Shown here in pieces: positions 21,442 through 33,037 of a stretch of 64,000 nt of DNA. The DNA lies in assembly GCF_009730915.1 (NCBI RefSeq), contig NW_024086646.1, forward strand, positions 1-64,000, read 5' to 3'. The notes under the pieces were generated by a model that worked only from the letters and a program-made list of their open reading frames with translations, made no database searches and was not told the DNA's origin. Source of the stretch: Dioscorea cayenensis subsp. rotundata. Taxonomy: Eukaryota; Streptophyta; Magnoliopsida; Dioscoreales; Dioscoreaceae. Position numbers and translations under genes: made by a program. Position 1 is the first letter of the stretch. Each line of letters begins with the position of its first letter.

Positions 21442-24000
21442 CAAGTATCGTATCAATCTATAGTATATCCGCTTATGGTGATAAGATTTGAGACGCAATG
21501 CAAATGTTTCAAGCTAAGTATCTTATAGCCAATCATTTATGACTGATTTGAACAAGATCCTGCATGAATATTTAAGTGGTTTTGTATTATTAAAATTTAA
21601 CATGCATACATATGTTTTATATATGTATTTTTTAGAAAAAAAATAAATGAATACCCTATTTGAGTGAATATTATAATAAATAACATTATTTGTAAACAAT
21701 AATTTTTATAATTAAATATTGCTTCTTACATGTTAATCTTTATAACATTAAGAAATAGTGAATGGTTTTATTAATACCAAACACTCTGCCTACTACCGCC
21801 TGGGGGTGAGAGTTGATTGTAGTAAGAGGAGTAGTTATGAACCCTATAAACTATTCCATGAGTTAGTTCCTCTATTCAATCATTTTCCTTCATGTTAATT
21901 TTGTGTCAAGATAAAAAAAAACATGGTTTATTTTGACTTATCTACCAAATTGATTAATCCCTCAAACATATTTTATGTATAAATGAGCTGCTTCTAGCAA
22001 TAGTCTTGTAGATGCTGCCAACATCATCCCCTCCTAGAATATTGATGTGTTTGATCTTTTCTATCATCTTTGCCTCACCACTAATGGATCATAAGATATA
22101 TTTTTATATTATTTGTCGTTTGTCGAGGCTTTTTGATTTCAATAAAGTTGTGGTTTATCAAATATTTTTTTAAAAAAATTGAATCTTTATGTTAAACACT
22201 GTCATACAAATCAATATTTTTTTTAGGTTTTTTTTAATTATTTTTATAAGAAAATTCTGATGTTTGTAATAAGATTATTTATATGTTAAAAAAATTAAAA
22301 ATTGGTGTTATTGGCCCTTAATGGGATAAAATTTTCATGGGGCCACTAAAGAAATTATTATTTTAATTTGTTGGGAACTCCTTGCCTAATGTTAATATTA
22401 TTGTATTTTACATTTTCTCCCTATTTATCATTATTTGTTTTCGAATTTACCACAATATTTTTTAGAATAACGCTCATGTTGCAAGAATGATGGAAGTTTA
22501 TATATTAACTTCATTATAAACAAATTTACACACTCCATATAAGATAGGTATATGAATTTCCTCTTAATAATATTTCATTTTAATAGATAAAATATAAGAT
22601 AATAGATGAATATTATTTTATTTTTTATAAGATAATCTTAAATGTGATCTTGGATAAATTTTTAAGAGATTGGATACCATTTTATAGTAGGCATCCGGTT
22701 TGAATATTTAAAAAATAATTTTAAATTTATCAGAATTTAAATGAGATCATGTTAATTCTAAAAGTATTATTAAAGGATAAAGATAGAGTTACAATAAAAT
22801 ACTTGTCTATTAAAGATAAAGAAAATTTAGCATACCAGTTAAATTTAATTTAGAAAGATAATTATAAAAATTATTTTAGATATTAGGCTATCGCCGACAA
22901 ATAAAATATGTCAATTGATAAAATATAGATGTTCAATTGAAATAATTAAATTTTAATTTACTACAAAGTAAGCAAAAGATGTGAGATTTGAAACCTTATT
23001 CCTATGGTATTATTCACATGTATTGTTCATATACTATGTATTAGGGAAAAGTATTGTTCTGTTAATTCTGGAGTTGGGTCTCATATGGATCTCCTGAAAG
23101 AAAAAGTGTTTTCTTCTTTTTAATAGCTTGTTTGGCCAGAGAATTTTATAACTAATACACTTTCTCCATACCAGTCTTTTTTTGTTTTTATCATGGTGTT
23201 TGTCATCATTATCAATAATAATTAATATTTAATTAAGAGTAAATTGAATACAAGTCTATCAATAATCACATCAATTTAATATGTACACCCTCGTTCCTAT
23301 TTATGTCACAACTCCACTTTTTTTATCCTGCTATTTTCTAACATCAGCATAATTTATTATCGTTTTTCTAAAATTATCTTTTAACACTCGCTAAGATATA
23401 AATTAGAGAGTAATTTTAAAAAAATATAACTAATTTTTTTATAAAAATTTTTATGAAATAACTAAATATATAAAATTTAATTAATCACGATAAATAAAAA
23501 AGAAGGATGGCGTAATTTGATATGAACTATATTTTTCAAAAATATACATATCTATTTCTTTTAGAATATATCAAGATAAACATTATTTAATTATTAGTAA
23601 ATAAGAAAAAAAAAATATGAACACACATATATCTCAAACCCCAATAACACATCAGATATCATTGAGAACATTGACCATTGACTACTAGAAGCATGCACTG
23701 AACCAGTCCACTCTGACCAAAACCCCAGTCAAACTTCACACGCTAATCCTTTTTAAAAAAATAAATAAATAAATAAAACCCAAAAACATATTCACACGCT
23801 TTCCACGTTCATAATGCCCCACTTAAAAATCCACCTTGTTTGTCAAAATTACGATCACACCCTTGCAGGATCAATCCAACGGTTCAAGAATTCACCACGT
23901 CATCCCGGACCCCTCAAGCATTAAATTTAAAAATAAAACTCCGAAGCAGAGAAAGACCACTCGCCTTTCTCCATTACTTCTCCGAACCATCATACCGATC
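21439..24000. other. AT-rich intergenic DNA
   Basis: No coding region, RNA gene or repeat family was recognised over about 2.5 kb. The last 300 bp become GC-richer toward the CAF1 promoter. Confidence 0.55.
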
Positions 24001-24008
24001 TATAAATA
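24001..24008 (+). promoter_or_regulatory. TATA box of the CAF1-like gene
   Basis: TATAAATA lies 71 bp upstream of the expected ATG at 24079, followed by a pyrimidine-rich (CTTTCTTTTTCTTTCTC) presumed start region. Confidence 0.6.
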
Positions 24009-24078
24009 AAACCACTCCCTTTCTTTTTCTTTCTCACAGCAAACGGAAATTGGAAAACGAAAAGGGAAAACGAAAACG

Positions 24079-24917
24079 ATGATGGCTTCTCGATCTTCGG
24101 TTCAGATCCGGTCCGTTTGGGCCGATAACCTGAAACCGAATTCGAACTGATCCGGTCCACGGTGGACCGGTTCCCCCACGCCGCCATGGACACAGAGTTC
24201 CCCGGCGTGATCCACCGGTCGCGACGCCACCCGAACCTCCTCTCTCCCGGCGATCGCTACACCCTCCTCAAATCTAACGTTGATTCCCTAAACCTAATCC
24301 AAATCGGGCTCACGCTCTCCAACGCCAACGGGGAGCTCCCAGATCTGGGCACCGACGATGGCGCTCGCTTCATCTGGGAGTTCAATTTCAACGATTTCGA
24401 TCCCCTCCGGGACCGCCACGCGCCGGAATCCATCGATCTATTGAGATCCAACGGGATCGATTTTGAGATGAATCGAGAAAAGGGGATCTCATCAGTGAGG
24501 TTCGCGGAGCTGATGGCCTCGTCGGGGTTGATCTGCAACGACTCGGCGGTGGCGTGGGTGACGTTCCACAGCGCGTATGATTTTGGGTACCTGATCAAAG
24601 TGTTGACGGGGCGGACGTTGCCGAAGGGGTTGCCGGAATTCATGGCGCTGGTGAGGGTGTTCTTCGGCGAGAGAGTGTTTGATGTGAAGCACATGATGAG
24701 GTATTGCGAGGGTTTGTATGGGGGTTTGGAGAGGATGGCGAAGGAGTTGAAGGTGGAGAGGGTGGTGGGGAAGTGTCATCAGGCCGGATCTGATAGCTTG
24801 CTCACATGGCATGCCTTCTTGAAGATCAAGGATCGCTTCTTCTCCGACGATGTCGGCGCCGACCATCACCGCCATCATGCCGGTGTTCTCTATGGCCTTG
24901 AGCTCCAAGTCTATTAG
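24079..24917 (+). CDS. CAF1: CAF1-type poly(A) deadenylase (CCR4-NOT subunit) with N-terminal frameshift
   Basis: The family removes mRNA poly(A) tails as the DEDD nuclease of the CCR4-NOT complex. The first frame starts at ATG 24079 and gives [11 protein letters not shown], the family's opening, then runs into TGA at 24148. From 24132 the match continues one frame over as [15 protein letters not shown], then MDTEFPGV, to the stop at 24915. One base is therefore missing at about 24130-24132. The DEDDh residues I expect are all present: D and E in MDTEF, D in [10 protein letters not shown], and H and D in [11 protein letters not shown]. The gene is intronless, as usual for plant CAF1. An ATG at 24186 (MDTEF) has strong context (GCCGCCATGG) and could start a protein lacking about 35 residues. 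It could be a real shortened allele, a young pseudogene or a sequencing error. Confidence 0.85.
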
Positions 24918-25250
24918 CTAGCTTCTAAGGATTCGCTAATCCCGATATTTAGTCAATCAATTGTTTATTATTTTAATTATTTAAATTTTTTTTTTATATA
25001 TTATCAATTTTTGTGCATAATATATATATATTTTTTAATTTAAAAAAATTACATAAATCGCTGATAGTCCTAATTATATTCATAATTTTAATTTATTGGC
25101 ACCAAAATCTTATCTTTGCTCAGTTGCTGTAGGGTGAGAATACCTAAATATATTTGAAAAGTCCGCACATGCCTCTACCAGGTAATTTGTCCATGTTTAT
25201 AATATATTTGATAACAGAGGACTGACTGATGAGTTGCATATTTAACATTG

Positions 25251-25289
<39 letters not shown>

Positions 25290-26408
25290 AGTTAAAATAA
25301 ATAAATAATTGGAGAGAGATGATGAGTGAGTGTGGTCATTGAGCATCTGAATAATGCAGGAGCATGTCCTGTGGCAGAGGCAGGAAATTGAAACTGAAAT
25401 TGCTGATGGTTTCATGTTAAAAGATGCACAGTAAAAGGTGTGATGAAAGACAAACTGAGTAATTGTGCAGATATAAAGGCATCATTTTATCTTTACTTTT
25501 CTGAGATATAAACCTTGATACATATGATATCTGATGTATGATGTATGATGTATGATGTATGATAGATGATAGATGATAGATGGTCCTCCTCCTCCACATG
25601 AGGGATGGATAGATAGATAGATAGATGGAGGAAGAGGGAAAAGATAAGAGAGAAAGCAAGGCCTACACTGTGGGGGACTTGCTTGGATTATTTGTTTGTA
25701 ATTTTTCATTGAATCATTGCTTCTTCTGTGAGACAACGAAGTTACATGCAATTGGCCTCTCACTGTGGGTGTTCACACTAGTTTTGATTCATATATTTAT
25801 ATATTAATAATGTGATATTTATCACTGTTTTTGATTGGAATTTATATTTTTGCATTCCTGTTCATTGTGATATCTTTTTGGTGGAGAGTGCTGAATGTGA
25901 AGGAGTTCACAAGTTTGTGAGACATGACATATCCCTGGTAAAGCTTTGTTGTTGGGAAAAAGGAACAAGGTGGAGAATAAAATCATGTCCAACTTGTGAA
26001 GCAATAAATCCTCTTGTGACTTGTCTGATTCTTCTTCACCGCTACATGAATACATACATCATATTTCCATATTATTAACCATTTATTAACCAAAAGCTCA
26101 ATTTAAAAAAAAATAATAAAGGGGAAAGGAAAAATTCAAACAGTTTTTGCAACCACAATTCAATGGTGAAATAAATATGACATTTAATTCTGCAATCCCC
26201 TGCAGTAAATGCAAAAGGCATTTGCATGAATGACCCCACAACCACACAAACTTTAAAACCCAAACAGGCCACACCTAATCTCCATCTTGCTGCTTCAATG
26301 CCCCCACCAAAGCCATGAGAATTTGTTGAACCTTCACTCACTCCCCACTCACTCGCTCACTCACTCACTCACCTCTGTTCATCTTTTTGTCTCTAGTCCT
26401 AGAAGAAA
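24918..26408. other. intergenic DNA with short tandem repeats
   Basis: No gene is recognised. It contains (TA)n at about 25257-25285, a GATGTAT/GATGATA array at 25530-25582 and (GATA)n at 25607-25625. The small frames (25812-26078 and others) have no motif. The end of the stretch, with CACTCACTC repeats, is presumably the leader of the OVATE gene. Confidence 0.5.
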
Positions 26409-26984
26409 ATGGGAAGAAAGCTTGGGCTCACCTCCCTCTTCTACAAGACTAAAGATCCAAGAAGCTTCTCTTCATGGCACTGGCCTTCTTGCAAGCAAGC
26501 AAGGACAAACTCCTTCAGAATTGGAGATGAAGCAGTGCACCAAGGAGATAATAAAAGCATGGACTCAGTGGAGCGTGTAATACATGGGTTGAGATCTGCA
26601 GACAGGCTCTTCTTTGAGCCTGGTGGGACAAGTTCAATCATGGAAGATGCTAGAGCAGCCATGAGAGTCCCATTTGAAGGGAGCCATGCAGTGGCAATGG
26701 AGTCAGATGACCCTTACCATGACTTCAGAGCTTCAATGGAGGAGATGGTGGTGGCTCATGGAGTTAAAGGATGCGGGTGGCTTGAGGAGCTCTTGGGTTG
26801 GTACTTGAGAGTCAATGGGAGGAAGACTCATGGTTTCATTGTTGGAGCTTTTATGGATTTGCTTCTCATGCTTGCTTCTCCTCCTCCTTCTACTTCTTGT
26901 TCTTCAACTTCTTTTTCCTTTGAGATTAAAGAGTTGGAACAAGAGCAAGAGGAAGAAGATGAAGCCAGTGATCTGTCATCTTAG
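26409..26984 (+). CDS. OVATE family protein (transcriptional repressor)
   Basis: A single exon of 191 residues. Residues 1-30 (MGRKLGLTSLFYKTKD...WHWPSCKQ) match the basic N-terminus of the family. DRLFFEPGGTSSIMEDA at about 66-82 is typical of the OFP13/15/18 group. The OVATE domain follows at about 95-155: AMESDDPYHDFRASMEEMV, then GWLEELLGWYLRVNGRK and GFIVGAFMDLL. The C-terminus is acidic (EQEQEEEDEASD). OFPs act in the nucleus with TALE homeodomain and TRM proteins to control organ shape. The ATG at 26409 is the first in frame and has good context (GAAAATGGG). The frame is intact and the gene is probably functional. Confidence 0.93.
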   Translation: MGRKLGLTSLFYKTKDPRSFSSWHWPSCKQARTNSFRIGDEAVHQGDNKSMDSVERVIHGLRSADRLFFEPGGTSSIMEDARAAMRVPFEGSHAVAMESDDPYHDFRASMEEMVVAHGVKGCGWLEELLGWYLRVNGRKTHGFIVGAFMDLLLMLASPPPSTSCSSTSFSFEIKELEQEQEEEDEASDLSS

Positions 26985-28555
26985 TTAATTAAATTAACTT
27001 CATTTGATTAATCACAGCAAACTCATCTTATCTGTAATGTAATTTTTTCTTTTCTTTTTTTTTTCCCCCTTTTTAATTTTGATGTATGAGAGGCTGGATT
27101 TGTCACTATGTGATGCAGGTTGTGACCAAGGCCAGTTCTGGCACTGGTACAAGAAAGCTGAAAGACAGGGCTGGTCCATTGTTTTCCTCTTTCATTTCTA
27201 CATAAAGATACTGTTCCTTGTGGTCCTCTCACTGTATACTTATCTGCCTCTTATTGAAACATCAAGCTACTAATACTTGGAAGTACATGCAACTCTACTA
27301 CTGATGAAATATTTTGCATTGAAGTGTGGGCAATCTTATCTGAGGGAGGTTTATAGACATATATGCATGATAAGAATCTAGGGTGGTGAAGGATAGTGGA
27401 TTGGGTTTGCAGGTTTTTTGGCAACCATGAATCTGGTGGTACTCAGTTTTGAAATCCATATAGGCTGTAGCACAGCACATTCATGTGTTTTTAATGCACA
27501 AGTCTCCTTTGTCAATGAAGGCCTCTGTTTTGTACTGCAGACATACATCATTATCTGCCAAGCTGCATTGGATTGATGTTGTTTAATTTGAGAGAAAAAA
27601 CAATAAATATCTCCTCTAATTTCTTGTAAAATGAATCAAAACCCATTCATTGAGAAAATGATAAATACTACAGTTGAACTACAGATTGAGGATATTCCTG
27701 TCTTTATTAAAGACATATATATAAACTATCCACCCCCCATTGTTTCATTAAACTATATATAAGATGAAGCAATTTCTAATCCTGTTTTTTCTGTTTGGTC
27801 AAATTAAGACACCAAGGTACAAATAATAAAACATTCAATTTGCTTGCTGGAATTATGATCTTTCTTAAGAATGTGTTTGGATTGAGGAATTAAAATAGAG
27901 GAATAAAAAAAAAAAACAGAGATTTATCAGCAAATGGATCAGAAACAACTCTTGTGCTGTCTTTCTTGTTAACATATGCAAATGGAATATGAAGATGGTG
28001 ATGGTAAGGTAATGGTGGACCAAATGAATTGAATAAATAGTTCCAATGGTTCCTGTATATCCCCTGTTTCTCTTAAGGGCTGTGACCACAAATGGCATGC
28101 ATGGAAAACAATGCCTTGTACTCTAGTGAGTTCCATAATTCATATATAAAGAAATTACTTGTCTCTCTATTGGATATTCAAGTTAGCCCCCCTCCTCTTC
28201 TCGTGGGTCATTATGTATTATGCAACTGTGCAATGTTGTTTGCATGCATGAGTAATTTGGACCACTTAGACCCACCATCCATGCATCAATTTCTTTATTT
28301 TCTGCCATGAAGATAATAAAAAAAATATTAATTTTCTTGTTATCCCTTTCCTGTTTTAATTTGTCTTAAAGTATCTTTTTCTTATTTATTTATATAATAC
28401 AAATTTATTTAAATTTCAATTAAAACACATGGGAAAAAGAAAAAGAAAAAGAAAAGGAAAAGTGATGGTAAATTAGTAATATTTGAAAAGTTGAAAATTA
28501 GGAGTTAGAAAAGTAAATTCCTCATTTTTCAGGGGGTGGAATGTAAAAACATTGC
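26985..28555. other. 3' flank and intergenic DNA
   Basis: No gene is recognised; the frames on both strands are short and without motifs. A TTTTCTTTTC-rich stretch at 27045-27075 may be the 3'UTR of the OVATE gene. Confidence 0.5.
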
Positions 28556-28860
28556 TATAAAAGCCCTATATCAGCGCGCTTGGGGTTTCAACTTTCATCT
28601 CTCATTCTCGAAGTCATTTCGATCTCCTCCATCTCCGTCCTCTCAAGGGCTTTCATCTCTCATTCTCGAAGTCATTTCCATCTCCTCCATCTCCCGTCCT
28701 CTCTAACCATTTCTCTTATCCTTCTTGATCTACCTCCATTTTCGTTTCCACTTCTCTAATACCTTCTCTGCCATTTTCTCCTGGAGGTTTTAGTTGGAAA
28801 TTTAGGGTTTCCCAGATTTCCATCAAGAAAGCTATCTTGTTTATTTGTAAGAAATTCTTG
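28556..28860 (+). promoter_or_regulatory. orphan promoter and 5'UTR-like segment
   Basis: TATAAAAG (28556-28563) is followed about 30 bp later by a CT-rich leader. The leader contains a direct repeat of about 50 bp (CTTTCATCTCTCATTCTCG at about 28600 and 28655), then TTTAGGGTTT (a telo-box-like word, 28801) and a possible donor TTTGTAAGAA at 28845. This looks like the start of a ribosomal-protein-type housekeeping gene. No coding exon follows before a repeat begins near 29040, so it is probably a truncated gene start. Confidence 0.45.
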
Positions 28861-29044
28861 TCAAGTTGTCATGAAATTTGCTTTAATTTATTACGAAAAT
28901 TGTGTTATTTTGTTTTCTTTTACTCCATTAAAACAATATATTTCATTGGTTTTTGTGGGCTCCTTTCTTTCCACCTGGCCTTTAATTAGGATTAACAAAT
29001 TACAAATCAGATTTTAATTTTTTTATATTTGAGATGATTGGGAG

Positions 29045-30215
29045 TTCATGACTCCTATTAGGGGCAAGGCAACCCCTAATATTGATTACCCAGACGATAT
29101 TATGGGAACCTCCGATTAAAAAACAAGTGTGAATGAGTAATTTTTTTAATTAATTTCAAAGATGTATATGAACACATGATCATAAACGAGAATACAAAAG
29201 TAAGAGAGCTATTTCTCTAAGAGAGTGCTATCAAGAGATTTTTAAAAGAGGGCTATTTTTATCGCTTCTTCAAACTCCTCTTTTTAGCCGCCTCTGGCTC
29301 CTTTTATCGAAAGCACGCTGTAAGATTCTTTTTAACTTCACTGAATGTGGCCCTCCTCAATTTTTTCTTATTTATATGCGGGTTTTGCCATCTTGACATA
29401 TCAGCTTTCGTTCGCGCATCTATTCTACATTCTATAGTCACTGTTTGGTCATCTTTGCTTTTCTCACACCCGAAGACTTCTGGCCCTCATGTGCTAGAAA
29501 ATCTCCAGCCTCCCCTGACCATGAAACCCTCAAGTCTTTGGCTTTCGTGACTTAAAACTTCGTAGAAACAGATTGTCGCTTACACGACGATTTAGTGTCT
29601 TAAATCTTCAAACGATTTTGAGCTCTTTACCATTTGATTTATTTATTTTTAAATCGTGACCCCTCAACACTAGTTAGGGTCATCAACTCGATAATTTTCG
29701 ACTTGTTTTTTTAAAATCGATCTCAAACTCATTTTTTTCTCGAAAAGAGACCTCATAACGGGCTTTTGTGAAAAGCTTTTCGCTAACTCAACTTTTTTCA
29801 AACGAAAGTGCTGACGGTAGACATCTTTTGTTTTCGTGAAAATTTCCATTCATCTTCCTTTCATTCATTGAATTTTTATTTTTCACTCTTTCTTTCATTT
29901 CAAGAAAAGTTTTTTTTCACCTCTTTTCACTCTAACGAGTATCAAAAGATCTCCAAGCGAGCTTCAAGAAAATCTTTGTTAACTCTTCTCTTTTTTTTTT
30001 TAACGAGTGTTGATGAGAGATATTTTTTGTGAACTTTTCATCCTTTTCTTCTCTTCTTTCCACTTCAAGAAATTTTTACTCTTCTTTTCACTCCCTTTTT
30101 TTCTTTTACTCCAATAAGTGTCAAAAGACCCTCATGCTGAGCTCAAGAGAGCTTAGAAAATTGCCTTTATCTCAAACGTGTCTAAAACCACACATGCATT
30201 AGAGTATTTCATGAA
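29045..30215. mobile_element. LTR-like repeat, unclassified
   Basis: The start shares the GGGAACCTCCGATTAAA region with window positions 30-60. The rest has long T-rich runs, CTCTTTTCACTC-type repeats and isolated GC-richer segments (29260-29560) but no protein domain. It may be the LTR or untranslated region of a gypsy-type element; the boundaries are uncertain. Confidence 0.35.
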
Positions 30216-30220
30216 AATTC

Positions 30221-30600
30221 CTTGTTACCCCAAGAAAGTCAAGATTTTGAGGTGGAATTAGAGAATTTGTAAAAAATTTCTCGTTACCCCAAGAAAATCA
30301 AGACTTTAAGGTGGAATTAGAGAATTTCTGAAAAATTTCTCGTTATCCCAAGACTTCAAGGTGGAATTAGAGAAAAAATATGAAAATTTTCTCATTACCC
30401 TAAGAAATTCAAGACTTCATGGTGGAATTAGAGAAAAATATGAAAATTTTCTCGTTACCCCAAAAAAGTCAAGACTCAAGGTGGAATTAGAGAAATTTAT
30501 TAAAATTTCTCATTATCTGAAGAAAGCCAAGATGAGAAAATTTTATGAAAAGTCTCGTTACCCCAAGAAAGTCAAGGTAGAATTAGAGAAATTTTATAGG
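30221..30600 (+). repeat. tandem repeat, six or seven units of about 55-60 bp
   Basis: The unit reads approximately TTACCCCAAGAAAGTCAAGA, then a TTCAAGGTGGAATTAGAGAA segment, then ATGAAAATTTCTCG. Units differ by small indels. A 145-codon frame through it (30361-30798) is a by-product and ends in low-complexity Phe/Ser sequence. Such arrays are common in the untranslated part of plant gypsy elements. Confidence 0.75.
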
Positions 30601-31159
30601 ATTTTTTTAGAGGAAGCCTTGCAAAAAAATTACCAGAATAGCCTCGATAAATTCCTCCATCATTCATTTTCATATCTTCTCTCTTTTCACTCTTCCTCCA
30701 TTTTTTCTCTCTTTTTTTTAACCCATCCTTCATTTTTTTTTCATTCTTCCTTCATTTTTTCCTCTTTTTTACTCATCCTTCGTTTTTTTTATCAATAACG
30801 AAGCTCCATTGCTAGAATTATAATGTAACTACATTAAGAGGTAGTAGCTTCTGTCATAGTCATATGAACATAGATGAGCACATTAGCACTAGCAATGAAA
30901 ATCTTATCTAGGAATAGATATAGCAAATAATAATAAGCACACCTAAGCGTAAATTATAATTATAGAAATCACAACAACTACGAAATTTCCATGCAGCTAG
31001 TTGTAGTTTTATTTTGAGAAAACCCTTTTGTTGAGTTCAGAGATATACTTGATCAGTGAATCCTTGATTGATAGCAACTTTGGGAACTTATTTTTTTTTA
31101 ACTTTGGTGCATCCATCTCATTGTTGCTTCGAGGTTCAACAATAACTTTAATCATTAAA
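30601..31159. other. T-rich then AT-rich spacer
   Basis: TTCATTTTTTC-rich DNA to about 30790, then plain AT-rich sequence. The last 150 bp may hold the unrecognisable end of the DnaJ pseudogene that follows. Confidence 0.4.
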
Positions 31160-31623
31160 TTGATCAGTCTTGACAACATTACCAGGGTTGGATTTGATGA
31201 GTAGCTACATGTTATCTAAATGAGTAAGCACAAACTGGAAGCCACAGAGAGCCTCAGTGAGAAATAGTGTGTGCCCGACAAAAAGATCATCATCCTTTCT
31301 CTTAAACATGGGATTATCCTTTTGTTGGAGGACAAACACAATGTCACCTGTAATGCAATCAGCACTTCATCGCCCTCTCCGTGGAAAGGTAATCTTTTGG
31401 CCATTCTTCATCTCCCTTCTCAACAACCTTTCAGCTATTTCTTCTCATGACAACTTTCTTTTCCCTTTGCACTCGAGGGCACCCGAGTCCTTGTCATCGA
31501 TGGTCTCACCTGCGCTTTTGCACTCACTGCAAGGATGTTGCAACTGTTGGATCATGGAAGGACTCTTTTTTTTTCCGGTCCCATTATAGTGGTCCTCCAA
31601 TGAAACCTTCAAGGGATGAATAA
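31160..31623 (-). pseudogene. DnaJ (ANJ1-type, type A J-protein) pseudogene, 3' part
   Basis: Minus strand. From 31623 downward it reads HPLKVSLEDHYNGT, then IQQLQHPCSECKSAGETI, then KNGQKITFP in another frame, then HTLFLTEALCGFQFVLTHLD and LLIKSNPGNVV. This is the zinc-finger to C-terminal substrate-binding order of plant type A DnaJ proteins. There are several frameshifts, a loss within the Cys-rich region and a stop near 31210. No introns separate parts that are on different exons in many relatives, suggesting a retrocopy. The upstream part lies at 36643-36750; the copia element 31624-36642 separates them. Confidence 0.8.
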
Positions 31624-31990
31624 TGTTGAAATTAATCATGTTGTAGTAATCAGTTAATTTTTATTTTATATTTTCTGCATGAGTTTGTGTGCATGCATGA
31701 GTGTACATGCATGCATGAATTTGTGTGCATGCATGAGTTTGTGTCATAAAAATGTTTGAATGAGTCAGTTAAGACACGTTCATGGTTGACGCTGTCAAAG
31801 CATGTCGTGACTCAAGAGTCGGGCACGTTTGTTAGCCCACGTTGTTTTCTCTCTGTGACTGGATGTTTATATAAAGATAAAAAAAATCAGAAAAGCTGTA
31901 ACTTTGACATCACAAAAAAAATTCTTATTGTCTCACATTGCATGAAAACAAATACGAAACCATAGACAAAGCTCCGATTTGTTACCTACA
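31624..31990 (+). repeat. 5' LTR of the copia element
   Basis: 367 bp, from TGTTGAAATTAATCATG to TTGTTACCTACA. It contains a GCATGCATGAGTTTGTGT repeat and, near its middle, TATATAAAG (about 31868), a plausible TATA box. Confidence 0.95.
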
Positions 31991-31992
31991 CG

Positions 31993-32004
31993 TGGTATCA
32001 GAGC
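31993..32004 (+). other. primer binding site (initiator tRNA-Met type)
   Basis: TGGTATCAGAGC lies two bases after the 5' LTR; this is the usual copia primer site complementary to the 3' end of plant initiator tRNA-Met. Confidence 0.9.
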
Positions 32005-32029
32005 TGGTGCTAAGTTTGATCCTACCAAA

Positions 32030-33037
32030 ATGTCAGATCATGGAGCTGGTTCTCTTTCAAGATCTTCTTCTGCACCTACGCTCCGCAACCAAGGTGATGG
32101 TAGTAGCGGAAGTGGCAACGACGACCACAACGTTGTGGTGCAGCGAGTGGTGAAGGAGACTAGGGGCACAGTGGTTTATCCAATGTTGACCCGTACGAAT
32201 TATGGTGAGTGGTCTCTCTTGATGAGGATGAACTTGGAGGCACAGGGACTATGGGACGCAATCAAACCTGGAAACGTTGACTACCGGGATGACCGAATGG
32301 CGTTATCTGCCATCCTTCGGGCCGTATCATCCGAGATGCTGTCGACTCTCACCATCAAAGATACGGCCAAGCAAGCATGGGATGCTGTGAAGACCATGCG
32401 AATGGGTGCCGAGCGTGCACAAGAAACAAAAGCGCAGACGTTGCGTGCAGAATTCGAGTCTATCAAGTTCAAGGATGGTGAAACAGTCGACGAATTCGCC
32501 ATGCGGCTCACTGGTTTAGTAAACAATATGAGAATCTTGGGTGACAATATCGACGACAAGAGGGTTGTGAAGAAGTTCCTTCGTGTCGTTCCTCTGAGGT
32601 ACATGCAGGTCGCGATCTCCATTGAGACACTCGCCGACCTCAAAACACTAACCGTGGAGGAACTCACAGGACGGCTCAAAGCTGTTGAGGAACGCTACGA
32701 GCTCGGCAGCGACAATGGTGGCACTAACAGTAAACTGTTCTTCACTGAGGAGGAGCAGTTTGTTCACCAGAAAAGGAGAGAACACGGGGATGGTTCTTCT
32801 GGTGGAGACAAAGGAAGCAGTATTGGTGGTGATAATCGTTGTCGTGGCAAGCAACGTGGCCGTGGCCGTGGCCGCGGCACGACAGTAGGCAGCCGTGACA
32901 TGACCAAGGTCAAGTGTTTCAATTGTAACATCTACGGCCATTTTTTGAAGGAATGTCGAAAACCACGCCGCAAACCCAAGCAGGTGGTGAACCTTACGCA
33001 AGTGCAAGACAACGCACCGGCGATGTTAATAGCATAG
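32030..33037 (+). CDS. copia gag (capsid-nucleocapsid) region
   Basis: 335 residues from the first ATG after the primer site. It has the copia gag core (YGEWSLLMRMNLEAQGLWDA, then AKQAWDAVKTMR and VKKFLRVVPLRY), a Gly/Arg-rich stretch (RGKQRGRGRGRGT) and a CCHC zinc knuckle, CFNCNIYGHFLKEC. In copia elements this frame normally runs on into protease. Here a TAG at 33035 ends it, and the same frame continues beyond, so the stop is probably a later mutation. Confidence 0.88.
   Translation: MSDHGAGSLSRSSSAPTLRNQGDGSSGSGNDDHNVVVQRVVKETRGTVVYPMLTRTNYGEWSLLMRMNLEAQGLWDAIKPGNVDYRDDRMALSAILRAVSSEMLSTLTIKDTAKQAWDAVKTMRMGAERAQETKAQTLRAEFESIKFKDGETVDEFAMRLTGLVNNMRILGDNIDDKRVVKKFLRVVPLRYMQVAISIETLADLKTLTVEELTGRLKAVEERYELGSDNGGTNSKLFFTEEEQFVHQKRREHGDGSSGGDKGSSIGGDNRCRGKQRGRGRGRGTTVGSRDMTKVKCFNCNIYGHFLKECRKPRRKPKQVVNLTQVQDNAPAMLIA

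Noticed and set aside
24257-24908. Minus-strand frames of 145 and 138 codons opposite CAF1
   Set aside because: They are shadows of the CAF1 coding sequence; Arg/His/Pro-rich with no motifs.
30361-30798. 145-codon Lys/Glu-rich protein
   Set aside because: It reads through a minisatellite and ends in low-complexity Phe/Ser sequence.
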